DNA from: Malaciobacter mytili LMG 24559
GTDB lineage: Bacteria; Campylobacterota; Campylobacteria; Campylobacterales; Arcobacteraceae
Length of the DNA stretch: 64,000 nucleotides
Assembly (NCBI RefSeq): GCF_003346775.1
Contig: NZ_CP031219.1
Span: 1,984,001 to 2,048,000, forward strand
Direction of reading: 5' to 3'
The translations under genes were made by a program, and so were the position numbers. The notes below the pieces were generated by a model. The model was not told where the DNA came from. It worked only from the letters and a program-made list of their open reading frames with translations, and ran no database searches. Positions 55,674 through 64,000 of the stretch are shown piece after piece (the first letter of the stretch is position 1; each line of letters starts with the position of its first letter).

Positions 55674-55693
55674 TGTCACAATTCACGTCACAA
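55674..55693 (+). promoter_or_regulatory. Bipartite motif upstream of the 7TMR-DISM kinase operon
   Basis: TGTCA-CAATTCA-CGTCACAA occupies 55674-55693. It sits in a 12-bp-period direct repeat, GTCACAATTCA at 55675 and 55687. A TATAAT box follows at 55734-55739, placing the motif about 50-70 bp upstream of the likely transcript start. The same TGTCA-N7-CGTCACAA appears inverted at 58324-58343. Confidence 0.7.
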
Positions 55694-55765
55694 TTCAGAA
55701 GTTTTATTCAAATGATAATAATTTAGTTTAGAGTATAATATAACTAAATAATTATAGGTTTTTTC

Positions 55766-57607
55766 ATGTATATTTATAGACTATTATTATTGCTTTGTTT
55801 AGTTACTTTTTCTTTTGGGAAAGTTATAGAAATCGATGATAAAACCGATTTTGAAGAACTTTTATCAAAAAGTTCTATTTATTTGGATTATGAAAATACT
55901 TTATCTATAAAACAAATACTAAATAATAATATCCAATTTAAAAATAATAATGAAAAGTTATTAGGATTTGGCTATTCTCCAAAGTTTACAGTTTGGATAA
56001 AAATTCAGCTGCATAATAAAAGTGAAAAAACTTTACATAAAATTATTGAATATGATAATGCACTTACAACAAATATTACTTTTTATTCTTCAACTAATAA
56101 TTACAAACCACACAATGAAGGATTAAAACATATAACAAAAGATAGAAAAAGTATTAATCCTATTTTTAAAATAACTTTAGAACCCAAACAAACAGCTACT
56201 TACTATATTAAAAGTTTTTCATATATTACTACTTTAATTGTAAAATTAAATCTTTGGGATAATAATAAGTTTTATGAAGAAGAGATACATCATCAAGTAA
56301 TACTTGCTTTATTTTTTGGAGCAATGTCAATTTTAGGCTTATATAATTTATTTATTTTCTTTTTTACAAAAGATAGAAGTTATTTATATTATGTTTTATA
56401 TATTTTTGGGATTATGCTTCATCATTTAATGTATGTGGGAGTTACAAATGTCTATTTAATTCCTCACTATTTTCTAATGGATTTTATAAAATATGCAACT
56501 TTTATCGTAGGTTTTCCTGCACTAGCATTAGCTCTTTTTACAAAAAGTTTTTTAAGAACATCACAATACCCTATTTTTAACAAAATTTTAAATATCTATT
56601 TAATTGCTTTTCCTTTTTTATTAACAATTTTTTTAATTACAGATGAACTTAATAAATATAGAAATATTTTCTCTGTTATTTTACTTATTTTTTTAGTAGT
56701 TATTACTGTTTATGCAGCTTTTAAAAAAAATAGACAAGCATATTTTGTACTTTTTGGATGGTTTATATTTCTAACAGCAGGTATGTTTATGTATTTATCA
56801 AGTGTTGGCATATTAAATATTTTTACAAAATTTCCATATTATATAGAAATCTCTTTAGTATTAGAAGCAATTATTTTCTCTGTTGCTTTAGCAGATAGAA
56901 TAAAACAACTACAAAAAGATAAAGAAGAAGCAAATAAAAAATTAATTTTACAACAAAAAAATGAGCAAAAAAGATTAAGAGAAAAAGTAAATGAAAAAAC
57001 ACGAGATTTAAAAATAGCTTTAGATGAGAAGGGTCTTTTATTAAAAGAGCTTAATCATAGAGTAAAAAATAATATGCAAACAATTGTCTCTTTAATAAGA
57101 CTTCAAAGTGATGATATTGAAGATGAAAAACTTCAAGATGTACTAATTACAATTCAAAATAGAATTAGTGCAATGGGACATTTACATGAGCTTTTATATA
57201 TGCAAGAAAATATTGTAGATGTAGATGCACATAAATATTTTAAGTTACTAATAGATGAAGTAAGACAAAGTTATAGCAGCATAGTAAATATAAATCTTAA
57301 TACAAAAACAAATCTACAAATGGGTCAAGCAATATATTGTGGATTAATACTTAATGAACTTATATCAAACTCTTTTAAACATGCCTTTAAAAATAAAGAA
57401 GGAAATATAGATATTTTACTTGATAAAAAAAATAATGAATATATTTTAATTGTAGAAGATAATGGAGTAGGATTTGACCAAAATAAACCAACAAATTCAT
57501 TAGGACTTATTCTAATTAAAACCCTTGCAAAAGAACAATTAAAAGGAAATATAGATATAGACTCTAAAAATAAAGTAAAAGTAGAAATTAGGTGGGCAAA
57601 TGTATAA
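55766..57607 (+). CDS. 7TMR-DISM sensor histidine kinase (HisKA_2 type)
   Basis: A 613-residue receptor kinase: signal peptide (about 1-18), periplasmic DISMED2-like beta domain (about 40-160, KFTVWIKIQLHNKS), seven transmembrane helices (about 180-385), a coiled coil, and a HisKA_2 kinase. The phospho-accepting His431 is in LNHRVKNNMQTIVSLIRLQ. ATPase motifs are LNELISNSFKHAF, EDNGVGF and LGLILIKTLAKEQL. 7TMR-DISM receptors are thought to bind small extracellular ligands such as sugars or carboxylates. It overlaps the regulator gene by 8 nt. Confidence 0.92.
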   Translation: MYIYRLLLLLCLVTFSFGKVIEIDDKTDFEELLSKSSIYLDYENTLSIKQILNNNIQFKNNNEKLLGFGYSPKFTVWIKIQLHNKSEKTLHKIIEYDNALTTNITFYSSTNNYKPHNEGLKHITKDRKSINPIFKITLEPKQTATYYIKSFSYITTLIVKLNLWDNNKFYEEEIHHQVILALFFGAMSILGLYNLFIFFFTKDRSYLYYVLYIFGIMLHHLMYVGVTNVYLIPHYFLMDFIKYATFIVGFPALALALFTKSFLRTSQYPIFNKILNIYLIAFPFLLTIFLITDELNKYRNIFSVILLIFLVVITVYAAFKKNRQAYFVLFGWFIFLTAGMFMYLSSVGILNIFTKFPYYIEISLVLEAIIFSVALADRIKQLQKDKEEANKKLILQQKNEQKRLREKVNEKTRDLKIALDEKGLLLKELNHRVKNNMQTIVSLIRLQSDDIEDEKLQDVLITIQNRISAMGHLHELLYMQENIVDVDAHKYFKLLIDEVRQSYSSIVNINLNTKTNLQMGQAIYCGLILNELISNSFKHAFKNKEGNIDILLDKKNNEYILIVEDNGVGFDQNKPTNSLGLILIKTLAKEQLKGNIDIDSKNKVKVEIRWANV

Positions 57608-58268
57608 ACTTAAAATATTAATTTTAGAAGATAATAGTATTGTTGCTTTTGAAATAAAAAGAACAGTTGAAAAACTTGGATATGGTGTTACTGATACTAC
57701 TTCAAATTTTGAAGAAGCAATAAATAGTATGAAATCAAATCCAGCAGATATTGCAATTATGGATATTGATTTAGGAGAAAATAGTAAAGATGGAATAGAA
57801 ACTGCAAAAGAAGTTCAAAAAATAAAACATATTCCTATTATTTTCCTTACAGCATTTTCAGATAATACAACACTAAGTAAAGCAATTAAACTTGACCCAA
57901 TTTTTTATTTAACAAAGCCCTTTAAAAGAGAAGATTTAAAAACAAACCTTTTGATAGCTCAAACAAAAATTAAACAAGAAAAATGTTTAGTAAAAATAAA
58001 TGAACAATTTTCATATGATTTAATAAATAATCACCTTTTTTGTAATGAAGAACCTATAAAATTAAGTAAACAAGAAAAAAAGCTTTTTAATCTTCTTGTG
58101 GAAGCTAAAGGTAATCTAGTCTCCTTTGAAACTATTGAGTATGAAGTCTGGCCTGATGGCCCAGTTTCAAATAGTTCTTTAAGAACTTTGCTTTATAGAC
58201 TTAGAATAAAACTTCAAGCTGATTTAATCGAAACTATCCAATCTTTTGGATGTAAATTAAAATCTTAA
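57600..58268 (+). CDS. OmpR-like response regulator
   Basis: A 222-residue regulator with receiver domain (Asp11, Asp55 in IMDIDLGE, Lys106 in YLTKPF) and a C-terminal winged helix (about 135-222; LSKQEKKLFNLLVEAKGNLV, SNSSLRTLLYRLRIKL, IQSFGCKLKS). It is translationally coupled to the 7TMR-DISM kinase. The motif shared between its operon promoter and the acyltransferase promoter is its probable binding site. Confidence 0.92.
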   Translation: MYKLKILILEDNSIVAFEIKRTVEKLGYGVTDTTSNFEEAINSMKSNPADIAIMDIDLGENSKDGIETAKEVQKIKHIPIIFLTAFSDNTTLSKAIKLDPIFYLTKPFKREDLKTNLLIAQTKIKQEKCLVKINEQFSYDLINNHLFCNEEPIKLSKQEKKLFNLLVEAKGNLVSFETIEYEVWPDGPVSNSSLRTLLYRLRIKLQADLIETIQSFGCKLKS

Positions 58269-58323
58269 TTTACATCCTTTCTTTTTATACATTTTCTAAT
58301 TATTAATCTCTATTATATTCCAC

Positions 58324-58343
58324 TTGTGACGCTATTCTTGACA
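58324..58343 (-). promoter_or_regulatory. Second copy of the bipartite motif, upstream of the acyltransferase
   Basis: On the minus strand 58343-58324 reads TGTCA-AGAATAG-CGTCACAA, the same 5+7+8 arrangement as at 55674-55693 but inverted. On the plus strand it ends in TTGACA (58338-58343), a possible -35 for the acyltransferase, though no good -10 follows at 17 bp. The gap between the regulator stop and the acyltransferase ATG is only 119 bp. Confidence 0.7.
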
Positions 58344-58387
58344 CTGTTTTTTTAACATATTTTAACTTTAACATAAGGAAAGAAAAT

Positions 58388-59146
58388 ATGTTCTACATAA
58401 ATAAAAATAGTTCACTAAATCAACTGCAAGAATTAGTAAAAAAAAGTATTCAAACAGAAGTTGAGTATCTTCCTGATACTTTTATAAAACAGCAACAAAT
58501 GGCTTTAGAAATCTTTAGAAAAAGAGCTTTTTTAGAAGAAGTAATTGAAAACTGTATAGCTTTCAATAAAAAAATTATCTGGGAAGAAGGTCATAAAAAT
58601 CTTTTTCTAACTACAACAGCAGAAGAGTTAATAGAAATCTTTAAACTAAGAAGTGATGTATATACAAAACTAAATTATAATAATGAATTTCCAGAAATAA
58701 TTGAAGGCTTAAATTTTGATAACTATGATTTTAATTCAGCAATTATCTATACTAAAATAAACAATGAAATTACAGGAACATGCAGACTAATTTTTGATTC
58801 AGAAAAAAAATTGCCAATTGAAGAAAAAATTAATATGAGTTATATAAAAAATAAATATTCAAAAATTGGAGAAGTTTCAAGACTAACTGTAAAACATAAA
58901 ACAGAAGGTTTAAATTTGGAGTTTAAAAATCTTACAAAAGGTATTTATTTAATCTTAAAAAATAACCCAATAGATGCAACAATTTCTGTAATTAGTAAAG
59001 AACACTTTAAACTATATTCAAAATTTGGAGGTTTTGAAATTGAAAAAGAACTATTAGGATATGGATATTTAAACTCAACTTTTGTTATCACTTCATGGGA
59101 TCCTTCAAAGATAACTAATTTTTTTAAAAAAGCCTTTTTAAGTTAA
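58388..59146 (+). CDS. LuxI/FeeM-like N-acyltransferase
   Basis: A 252-residue protein. After about 75 helical N-terminal residues comes a GNAT-related domain with the autoinducer-synthase pattern: Arg88 (KLRSDVY), the acidic FDNYD at 110-114, GTCRLIFDS with Gly130 and Arg133, a LPIEEKI loop, and EVSRLTV with Glu162, Ser164 and Arg165. LuxI has R..VF, D.YD, G..RL and E.SRF in the same order. It may make an N-acyl amino acid or acyl-lactone-like signal from acyl-ACP. AAGGA precedes the ATG. It lies directly after the two-component pair. Confidence 0.75.
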   Translation: MFYINKNSSLNQLQELVKKSIQTEVEYLPDTFIKQQQMALEIFRKRAFLEEVIENCIAFNKKIIWEEGHKNLFLTTTAEELIEIFKLRSDVYTKLNYNNEFPEIIEGLNFDNYDFNSAIIYTKINNEITGTCRLIFDSEKKLPIEEKINMSYIKNKYSKIGEVSRLTVKHKTEGLNLEFKNLTKGIYLILKNNPIDATISVISKEHFKLYSKFGGFEIEKELLGYGYLNSTFVITSWDPSKITNFFKKAFLS

Positions 59147-59170
59147 GAAGTAGCAACAGCTACTTCTTAA
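59143..59170. terminator. Hairpin between convergent acyltransferase and sbcC
   Basis: A perfect 12-bp stem, TTAAGAAGTAGC (59143-59154) with GCTACTTCTTAA (59159-59170), has a 4-nt loop and spans both stop codons. T-tracts are poor, so termination efficiency is uncertain. Confidence 0.65.
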
Positions 59171-61539
59171 AGTTCTATAACCTTTTCAAACATCTCTTTT
59201 ATCTCCATTTCATGGCTTATTAAAAATATTTGTCTATATTGTTCTTTAATTGTATGAAAAGCTTCTAAAATCTCAAGCCTTCTACTTTCATCTTGGCTAC
59301 CAAAAACTTCATCAAAGGCTAAAAATCCTATTTGTGAAGTTCCATTTAATTCACCTAATGTTTTTGAAATAGCTATTCTTAAAACTAAGTTTGCCAAATC
59401 AACTTCCCCACCACTAAACCGTTCAATTGGATATTTTTTACCATCATCATAAATATAAAAATCAAAGTCATTTGAAACCTCAATTAATTGATATTTTCCT
59501 TTAGTGATTTTTGAATACATTAAAGAAGCAATTTGAGAGATTTTTGGAGCAACTTTAGAATTTATTTTAGTTTTAAATTCTCCCATAGTGATTTTTAATT
59601 TTGTATAATCATTTAAATCCTCTATTTTTTGTTGAAGTTTTGTTTTTTGAAACTCATTTTCTTCTAGCTTTTTATTAATAGAGTTTATTTCACCTTTTAT
59701 TTTTGACTCTTCTAATTTTTTATTATGAATTAGCTCTAAAAAATCCTCTTTCGTTTTTAAATTTTTTTGATATTCTTCTTTTAAAGCAAAATACTCTTTT
59801 TCATTATAAGAAATCTTTTCATACTCTTCTTTTTGTTTTACTAATTCTAAAGCTAATATCTCTTCTTGTTTTTTATATTCACTTATAGATTTAAGTAAAC
59901 TTTCTTCTCTTTGAAGTTGAACTTCTAAACTTAATATATATTCATACTTTATTTTTACTTCTTCAAACTCTTGCTTTAATTTATTATGTTCTTGTTCTTT
60001 ATAGATATATTTTTCTAAAAGCTCTATTTGTTCATTATTCTCTTTTCCCCTTAATTCTATATCACTTAAATAAGCTTTTGAATTTATTAAAGCCTTTTTT
60101 TTATCATTAAGTAGAGTTATTTTACTATGTAGCTCTTTTTCTTTTAAAATTAAACTATCAAGATATGTTTGTTTTAATTGTATTTTAGAAACATATTCAT
60201 TTAACTGTTTTTCAAAAACTAAAATATTTTTTTTATTATTAGTTTCAATTTGAGAATATAAAGAATCTAAAACCTTATCATAATCTTCTAATAATTCCCT
60301 AGTACAAGTAGGACATTTTGAATTTTTACCTAAGGTTTTAATAGTTTGTATTTTTTCATTTGTATCATTTATTATCTTTTGTTCACCAGCAATTTTATCT
60401 CTTAAATCTCTTTCACTTATTTTTTTATCTTGTAACTGCTTTTGAGTAATTTCAATATCTTGTTTTAATTGTTTTTCTTCTTTTTCTAAACTTGGCAAGA
60501 AAATAAGTTCATCTTCTAAAGTTTTTATTTGTTCCTTTTGATTTTTATAAGAGTGTCTTAATTCCTCTTGCTGTTTTATTAACCCCTCTTTTTTTAGATA
60601 TTTTTCTTTTAAAGCCTCTTGTTCTTTTATTTTTTCTTGTAATTTTATATATAAAGTTTTAATATTTTTAGATTTTTCATACTCAATTTTTTTATTATTT
60701 AAAATAGTAAGTTCTTCTTGCAACTTTGTATTACTTACTTTTATACTTTGTATTTTTGAGCTATTTACTTTTATTTTAGAATCTAAACTATTTTTTTGTT
60801 CTTTTATCTTTTCAAAAATTTCCAATTGCTTTTTTAAAGTCTCTTCTTTTTGCCTAACTTTATCAAGCTCTTTTTGTCTAAATAATATTTTATCTTGAAG
60901 AGTTTTTAATACTTCATTATGAATTTTAATTAATTTGTTGTATTCATCAATTTGCTCAATACTTAATAAAAAAGAAGAAAAACTTTTTATATCTCTATTT
61001 AAATCTGTGATATTTTCTTGTAAAAACTTCTCTATTAAATCTATTTTTTCTAAACCTAATAGTTTTCTAATCATCTTTTTTCTTTGTTCATTATCCAAAC
61101 TACTTAAACTAGTAAGTTCTTTTTGAGAAGCAAATAATGTATGAAGAAAAGCATCTCTATTCATCTTAATAAGAGTTATTATACTTGTTGTAACATCTTT
61201 GGCTCCTGTTACAACTAATTCATTATTTTTAAAAAATTTTGCATATGCTACTAAATTCTTACCTCTAAATTCCCTTTGAATTATATAAATATTTTCATCA
61301 AACTCAAACTCTAATTCAACTTTTACTTCTTCTTTTTCATTGGCATTTACATTTTTTATAAGTTCTTTTGAATCATTATTTTTTAGTTTTCCATATAAAG
61401 CAAAACAAATAGCTTCAAAAATAGTTGATTTGCCACTGCCATTTTTACCTATTATTCCGACTAATCCATCATTAAACTCTAAAGAAAACTCTTTATACTT
61501 TTTAAAGTTTTTTAAACTAAGCCTAGATAGAATCATCAT
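59167..61539 (-). CDS. sbcC: SbcC/Rad50-like nuclease ATPase subunit
   Basis: SMC-like ATPase of the SbcCD DNA-end nuclease, 790 residues from the ATG at 61539; the next ATG at 61536 is equally good after GAGGAG. Walker A is GIIGKNGSGKST near the N-terminus, the signature RFSGGE and Walker B FLAFDEVFGSQDE are near the C-terminus, and long coiled coils flank a zinc hook CPTC (Cys409, Cys412). It is shorter than E. coli SbcC (about 1050). It overlaps sbcD by 17 nt. Confidence 0.93.
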   Translation of the reverse strand: MMILSRLSLKNFKKYKEFSLEFNDGLVGIIGKNGSGKSTIFEAICFALYGKLKNNDSKELIKNVNANEKEEVKVELEFEFDENIYIIQREFRGKNLVAYAKFFKNNELVVTGAKDVTTSIITLIKMNRDAFLHTLFASQKELTSLSSLDNEQRKKMIRKLLGLEKIDLIEKFLQENITDLNRDIKSFSSFLLSIEQIDEYNKLIKIHNEVLKTLQDKILFRQKELDKVRQKEETLKKQLEIFEKIKEQKNSLDSKIKVNSSKIQSIKVSNTKLQEELTILNNKKIEYEKSKNIKTLYIKLQEKIKEQEALKEKYLKKEGLIKQQEELRHSYKNQKEQIKTLEDELIFLPSLEKEEKQLKQDIEITQKQLQDKKISERDLRDKIAGEQKIINDTNEKIQTIKTLGKNSKCPTCTRELLEDYDKVLDSLYSQIETNNKKNILVFEKQLNEYVSKIQLKQTYLDSLILKEKELHSKITLLNDKKKALINSKAYLSDIELRGKENNEQIELLEKYIYKEQEHNKLKQEFEEVKIKYEYILSLEVQLQREESLLKSISEYKKQEEILALELVKQKEEYEKISYNEKEYFALKEEYQKNLKTKEDFLELIHNKKLEESKIKGEINSINKKLEENEFQKTKLQQKIEDLNDYTKLKITMGEFKTKINSKVAPKISQIASLMYSKITKGKYQLIEVSNDFDFYIYDDGKKYPIERFSGGEVDLANLVLRIAISKTLGELNGTSQIGFLAFDEVFGSQDESRRLEILEAFHTIKEQYRQIFLISHEMEIKEMFEKVIEL

Positions 61540-62638
61540 AATTCTCCTCATACTTAGCAAATAACTCATCAGCTTTTAATTTTAATCTATTAAACTCTTC
61601 ACTACTACAACTATTTTCTAAAAATTCAGTAAAATAATCTTTTAAACTAATAGCTTGAATATCTTCAAAAACTTGATTTTCTTCTTTTATAAATTCTCTT
61701 TTTACAACAACTTGTAAGGCTTGATTAAAATATTGTTTTAATTGTTGGTTTGAAATATCAATTGATTTTAAAGCAGTTAAATTTTTAATTATAATTTCAA
61801 TAATAAAACCTTTATATTTTTCAGGCTCTATTTTATTTAACTGCTCATCAAAAGTTAAAGCATCTATTTCAAAAGAGATGAAATCTCTTATTTTAATCTT
61901 ATGAAATTCAACTTTTAACTCTTTAGTTAAATCAGCTAAAATAAACCCTTTATTATTTCTTTTATCTCCTAAAGAAGTTCTTTCACTACTTCCACTATAA
62001 TATACATTATTAAATTTGCCTACTTTAGAAAAACCATGCCAATGTCCTAAAGCTACATAATCCATTTTTTCAAATAGATACTCTTTTTCTTTAGGATAAA
62101 CAAATTCACCAAATTCACTCATTAGAAAACTAGCTCCTACACTACAATGAAGCATCATTATATTCTTCTTAGTTTTACTTATACTATTTTCTAAAGTTTC
62201 TAAATGCTTATATATGCTATTTTCATCATTTAAATGAGCAATAGTGTGAAATACTATATCTTTAAACTCAAACTTTTCATATTTACAAGAATAAGCACAA
62301 AAAATATTTTGAAAGTTATTAAAAATTGATAAAATAGGTTTTGCTTGAATTGTTCTTGGAGTTGAATGGTTTCCTGCAATCAAAATTATGGGAATATTTA
62401 AATTATTTAGCTGATTAAATTTTTCTAAAGCAAAAGAAATAGCTCTATTACTTGGGCTACTTCTATGAAATAAATCACCAGTATGTATAATATAGTTTGG
62501 CTTAATTACTTCTATTTTTTTTACAATATCATCAAAAGCCTTATAAAAATCAGCTTCCCTTTGATTTATTCCATCACTTGTTAAAACATCTAAATCATTA
62601 AATCCCAAATGAGTATCACTAAAATGTACTATTTTCAA
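61523..62638 (-). CDS. sbcD: SbcD/Mre11-like nuclease subunit
   Basis: A 371-residue Mn-dependent phosphoesterase with FSDTHLG (Asp8, His10), HTGDLFH, LIAGNHSTPR, MLHCSVG and LGHWHG, the full five-motif set. With SbcC it opens hairpins and processes double-strand ends. It precedes sbcC with overlapping frames, so the subunits are made together. Confidence 0.95.
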   Translation of the reverse strand: MKIVHFSDTHLGFNDLDVLTSDGINQREADFYKAFDDIVKKIEVIKPNYIIHTGDLFHRSSPSNRAISFALEKFNQLNNLNIPIILIAGNHSTPRTIQAKPILSIFNNFQNIFCAYSCKYEKFEFKDIVFHTIAHLNDENSIYKHLETLENSISKTKKNIMMLHCSVGASFLMSEFGEFVYPKEKEYLFEKMDYVALGHWHGFSKVGKFNNVYYSGSSERTSLGDKRNNKGFILADLTKELKVEFHKIKIRDFISFEIDALTFDEQLNKIEPEKYKGFIIEIIIKNLTALKSIDISNQQLKQYFNQALQVVVKREFIKEENQVFEDIQAISLKDYFTEFLENSCSSEEFNRLKLKADELFAKYEENYDDSI

Positions 62639-62754
62639 ACTTCAATTTCCAATCTTTAATTTTATTATATTATTTTGCTATTAAATTTTATAAATGTCAC
62701 GATTTTATTATATCCAAAAAGTATAATACACCTTTAAAAATTAAGGTGTATTAA

Positions 62755-62829
62755 ATGTTTAGTTTTTCAACAATGATTACTGTAATAGTAGGTTTATTTT
62801 TAGCATTAGTTATTAGTGTAATTATCTAA
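62755..62829 (+). CDS. Candidate 24-residue hydrophobic membrane peptide
   Basis: MFSFSTMITVIVGLFLALVI followed by SVII and TAA: almost entirely a transmembrane helix with no charged residue. AAGGTG precedes the ATG at 7-8 nt and a consensus TATAAT lies at 62722-62727, so a dedicated promoter and ribosome site are both present. It is in a 187-bp gap and its stop overlaps the convergent gene by 4 nt. Function unknown; it may be a small regulatory membrane protein or a toxic peptide. Confidence 0.55.
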   Translation: MFSFSTMITVIVGLFLALVISVII

Positions 62830-63362
62830 TTAAATAAATAAGGAAGGTCTCTTTTTAAACTTTCACATAATTCTTCATTTAAGAAAAGTTTTGCAAAATC
62901 TCTTGTTCTATTCTTATATGCAAAAGCACAAATATATCTATTTTTTTGAATAATATTTATTGCATGTTCTAAATTTACTTTATTTTCTTCATTAGAATTA
63001 TAGTATTTATACATAACTTCAAGTGGTTTTTCAAAATTAGTATCTTTAAAAAATACAACACTTTCATCTAAAAATTCAATAACATTCTCTTTTCCAGATT
63101 TTATATTACAAAAGGCTTCTTGAATATCTTCCATTCGTAGTTCAAATTTATAACCTGCTAAAAGAAGTTTTTTTACATTTTCAATATCATTTTGTTGAAA
63201 GTAATATTGTAATAATAGTTTAAAATAGTGTTCTTGTAAATCTTCTTCTTGCGTAGATAATTCATCTAAGATAATATCAGCATCTTTTATTTTTCCATTT
63301 GCAATAAATTCATTATGAAAAACGCCTATTTGACCGATTATCTCATGTAGTCTATCACTCAT
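62826..63362 (-). CDS. Uncharacterised 178-residue helical protein
   Basis: No family recognised. Soluble and mostly helical by composition, with a TPR-like feel: DELSTQEEDLQEHYFKLLLQYYFQQNDIENVKKLL resembles paired helices of a repeat, noted here as LQEHYFKLLLQYYF. No catalytic motif is evident. A good ATG start is followed by MSDRLHEIIGQIGVF. It is the last gene before the non-coding hairpin block at the window end. Confidence 0.6.
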   Translation of the reverse strand: MSDRLHEIIGQIGVFHNEFIANGKIKDADIILDELSTQEEDLQEHYFKLLLQYYFQQNDIENVKKLLLAGYKFELRMEDIQEAFCNIKSGKENVIEFLDESVVFFKDTNFEKPLEVMYKYYNSNEENKVNLEHAINIIQKNRYICAFAYKNRTRDFAKLFLNEELCESLKRDLPYLFN

Positions 63363-63556
63363 ATATTTTCCTTAAGTATAATATATATTATAGCTTGATT
63401 ATATTAATAGCATATTAACATATGACAATTATCTTTATTATAAGATTAATCCTCATATAAAAAAACAACCAAATAAAAACCTTCTTGTGAAAAAAGCCAG
63501 ACTTTATTTAAGCCAAAAATAGGAAGATAATTTTCGAGAAAGCCTGAGGATTGTTT

Positions 63557-63925
63557 GAAATAAAAAGAGTGATTTTTATAAGTTATAGCTTATACTTTTT
63601 ATTTCATTAAAGTTAAATTACTAGATAAAAGGGTGAGCATTTGAAAAATAGCGTAAAGAATATTTTTTAAAATTCGTAAAGAAATTGTAACTTGTTTGAG
63701 GCAAGAATTTGCCGAGTCTTACAATTTTAGGATTTAAAAAAAGATTTAGCGTAATTTTTCATCTAGCGAACGATTTTTTTTGTTTACTTTTTTTATAAAA
63801 AAAAAGTATTTTAGTCTAAATATTAATTATTGAAATATATATTTATAAGTAGAAAATACAATAAGAGAATAAAACTTTTTATATTTCTTTTTTTAATTAC
63901 CTTTCTTTATCCGTAAAGAAAGGTA
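63557..63925. repeat. Non-coding block of four nested or simple hairpins
   Basis: Four structured elements lie in a stretch with no gene (63363-64000). A: GAAATAAAAAG/CTTTTTATTTC (63557-63605) encloses TATAAG/CTTATA. B: AAATTGTAA/TTACAATTT (63682-63727) encloses GGCAA/TTGCC with a GAAT loop. C: TACTTTTTTT/AAAAAAAGTA (63785-63808). D: a 12-bp stem TACCTTTCTTTA/TAAAGAAAGGTA with loop TCCG (63898-63925). CGTAAAGAA recurs at 63652, 63675 and 63912. The look is that of an interspersed non-coding repeat element; homologous copies cannot be checked here. Confidence 0.55.
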
Positions 63926-64000
63926 CAAAGAAACTCCCAGACAAGTTATTGAAGGCATAAATGCTTCCCAAAAATATTATTCTAATTTTCTGCCTTGCGG

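Overview
The window is AT-rich, densely coded DNA from a member of the Campylobacterota, most likely an Arcobacter-type organism. The evidence is a voltage-gated sodium channel very close to the Arcobacter butzleri NavAb type, a waaC/lpxL ... waaF/gmhA lipooligosaccharide (LOS) locus laid out as in Campylobacter, many Cache-domain and 7TMR-DISM sensors, and frequent TTG starts behind good Shine-Dalgarno sequences. No phage, insertion sequence or CRISPR array was seen.

Layout. 1-10.0 kb is housekeeping: the tail of a YczE/YitT-like membrane protein, three tandem identical tRNA-Asn genes behind one consensus promoter, a radical SAM protein, a gyrA-asd-UPF0114-hemE chain, a YdcH-like protein, and rpmB-K+ channel-argJ. 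10.0-30.0 kb is the LOS locus. waaC, an LpxL-type acyltransferase and dgkA lie at one end and waaF/gmhA near the other. The interior holds glycosyltransferases (GT2, GT4, GT9), an O-antigen-ligase-like protein, two alkaline-phosphatase-fold transferases (EptA-like and LTA-synthase-like), a TupA-like ATP-grasp protein, two WaaP/InaA-like kinases and three YrbL-like kinases. Its genes sit in strand-switching blocks, which suggests modular assembly. 30.0-38.4 kb carries ppx/gppA, ferredoxin, an IMPase-family protein and gltD-gltB. 38.8-44.3 kb is a dctPQM TRAP transporter with four helically phased TTACAT repeats at its promoter, followed by a divergent Cache histidine kinase/OmpR-type regulator pair.

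44.3-55.6 kb is mixed: an EI24 protein, a radical SAM/SPASM protein, a probable structured small RNA on the minus strand, adenine deaminase, dGTPase, an MFS-tautomerase pair with a divergent LysR regulator, a DEAD-box helicase, a DEDDh exonuclease and the NavAb-like channel. The radical SAM protein and the helicase both lack any ATG, GTG or TTG in the region where their N-termini must begin, so ATT/ATA/ATC starts are likely. 55.7-59.1 kb holds a 7TMR-DISM histidine kinase, an OmpR-type regulator and a LuxI/FeeM-like N-acyltransferase. The same bipartite motif (TGTCA-N7-CGTCACAA) lies upstream of the kinase operon and, inverted, upstream of the acyltransferase; this is the best candidate for an undescribed signalling unit here. 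59.2-62.6 kb is sbcC-sbcD. The last 640 bp is a non-coding block built of nested hairpins, probably an interspersed repeat.
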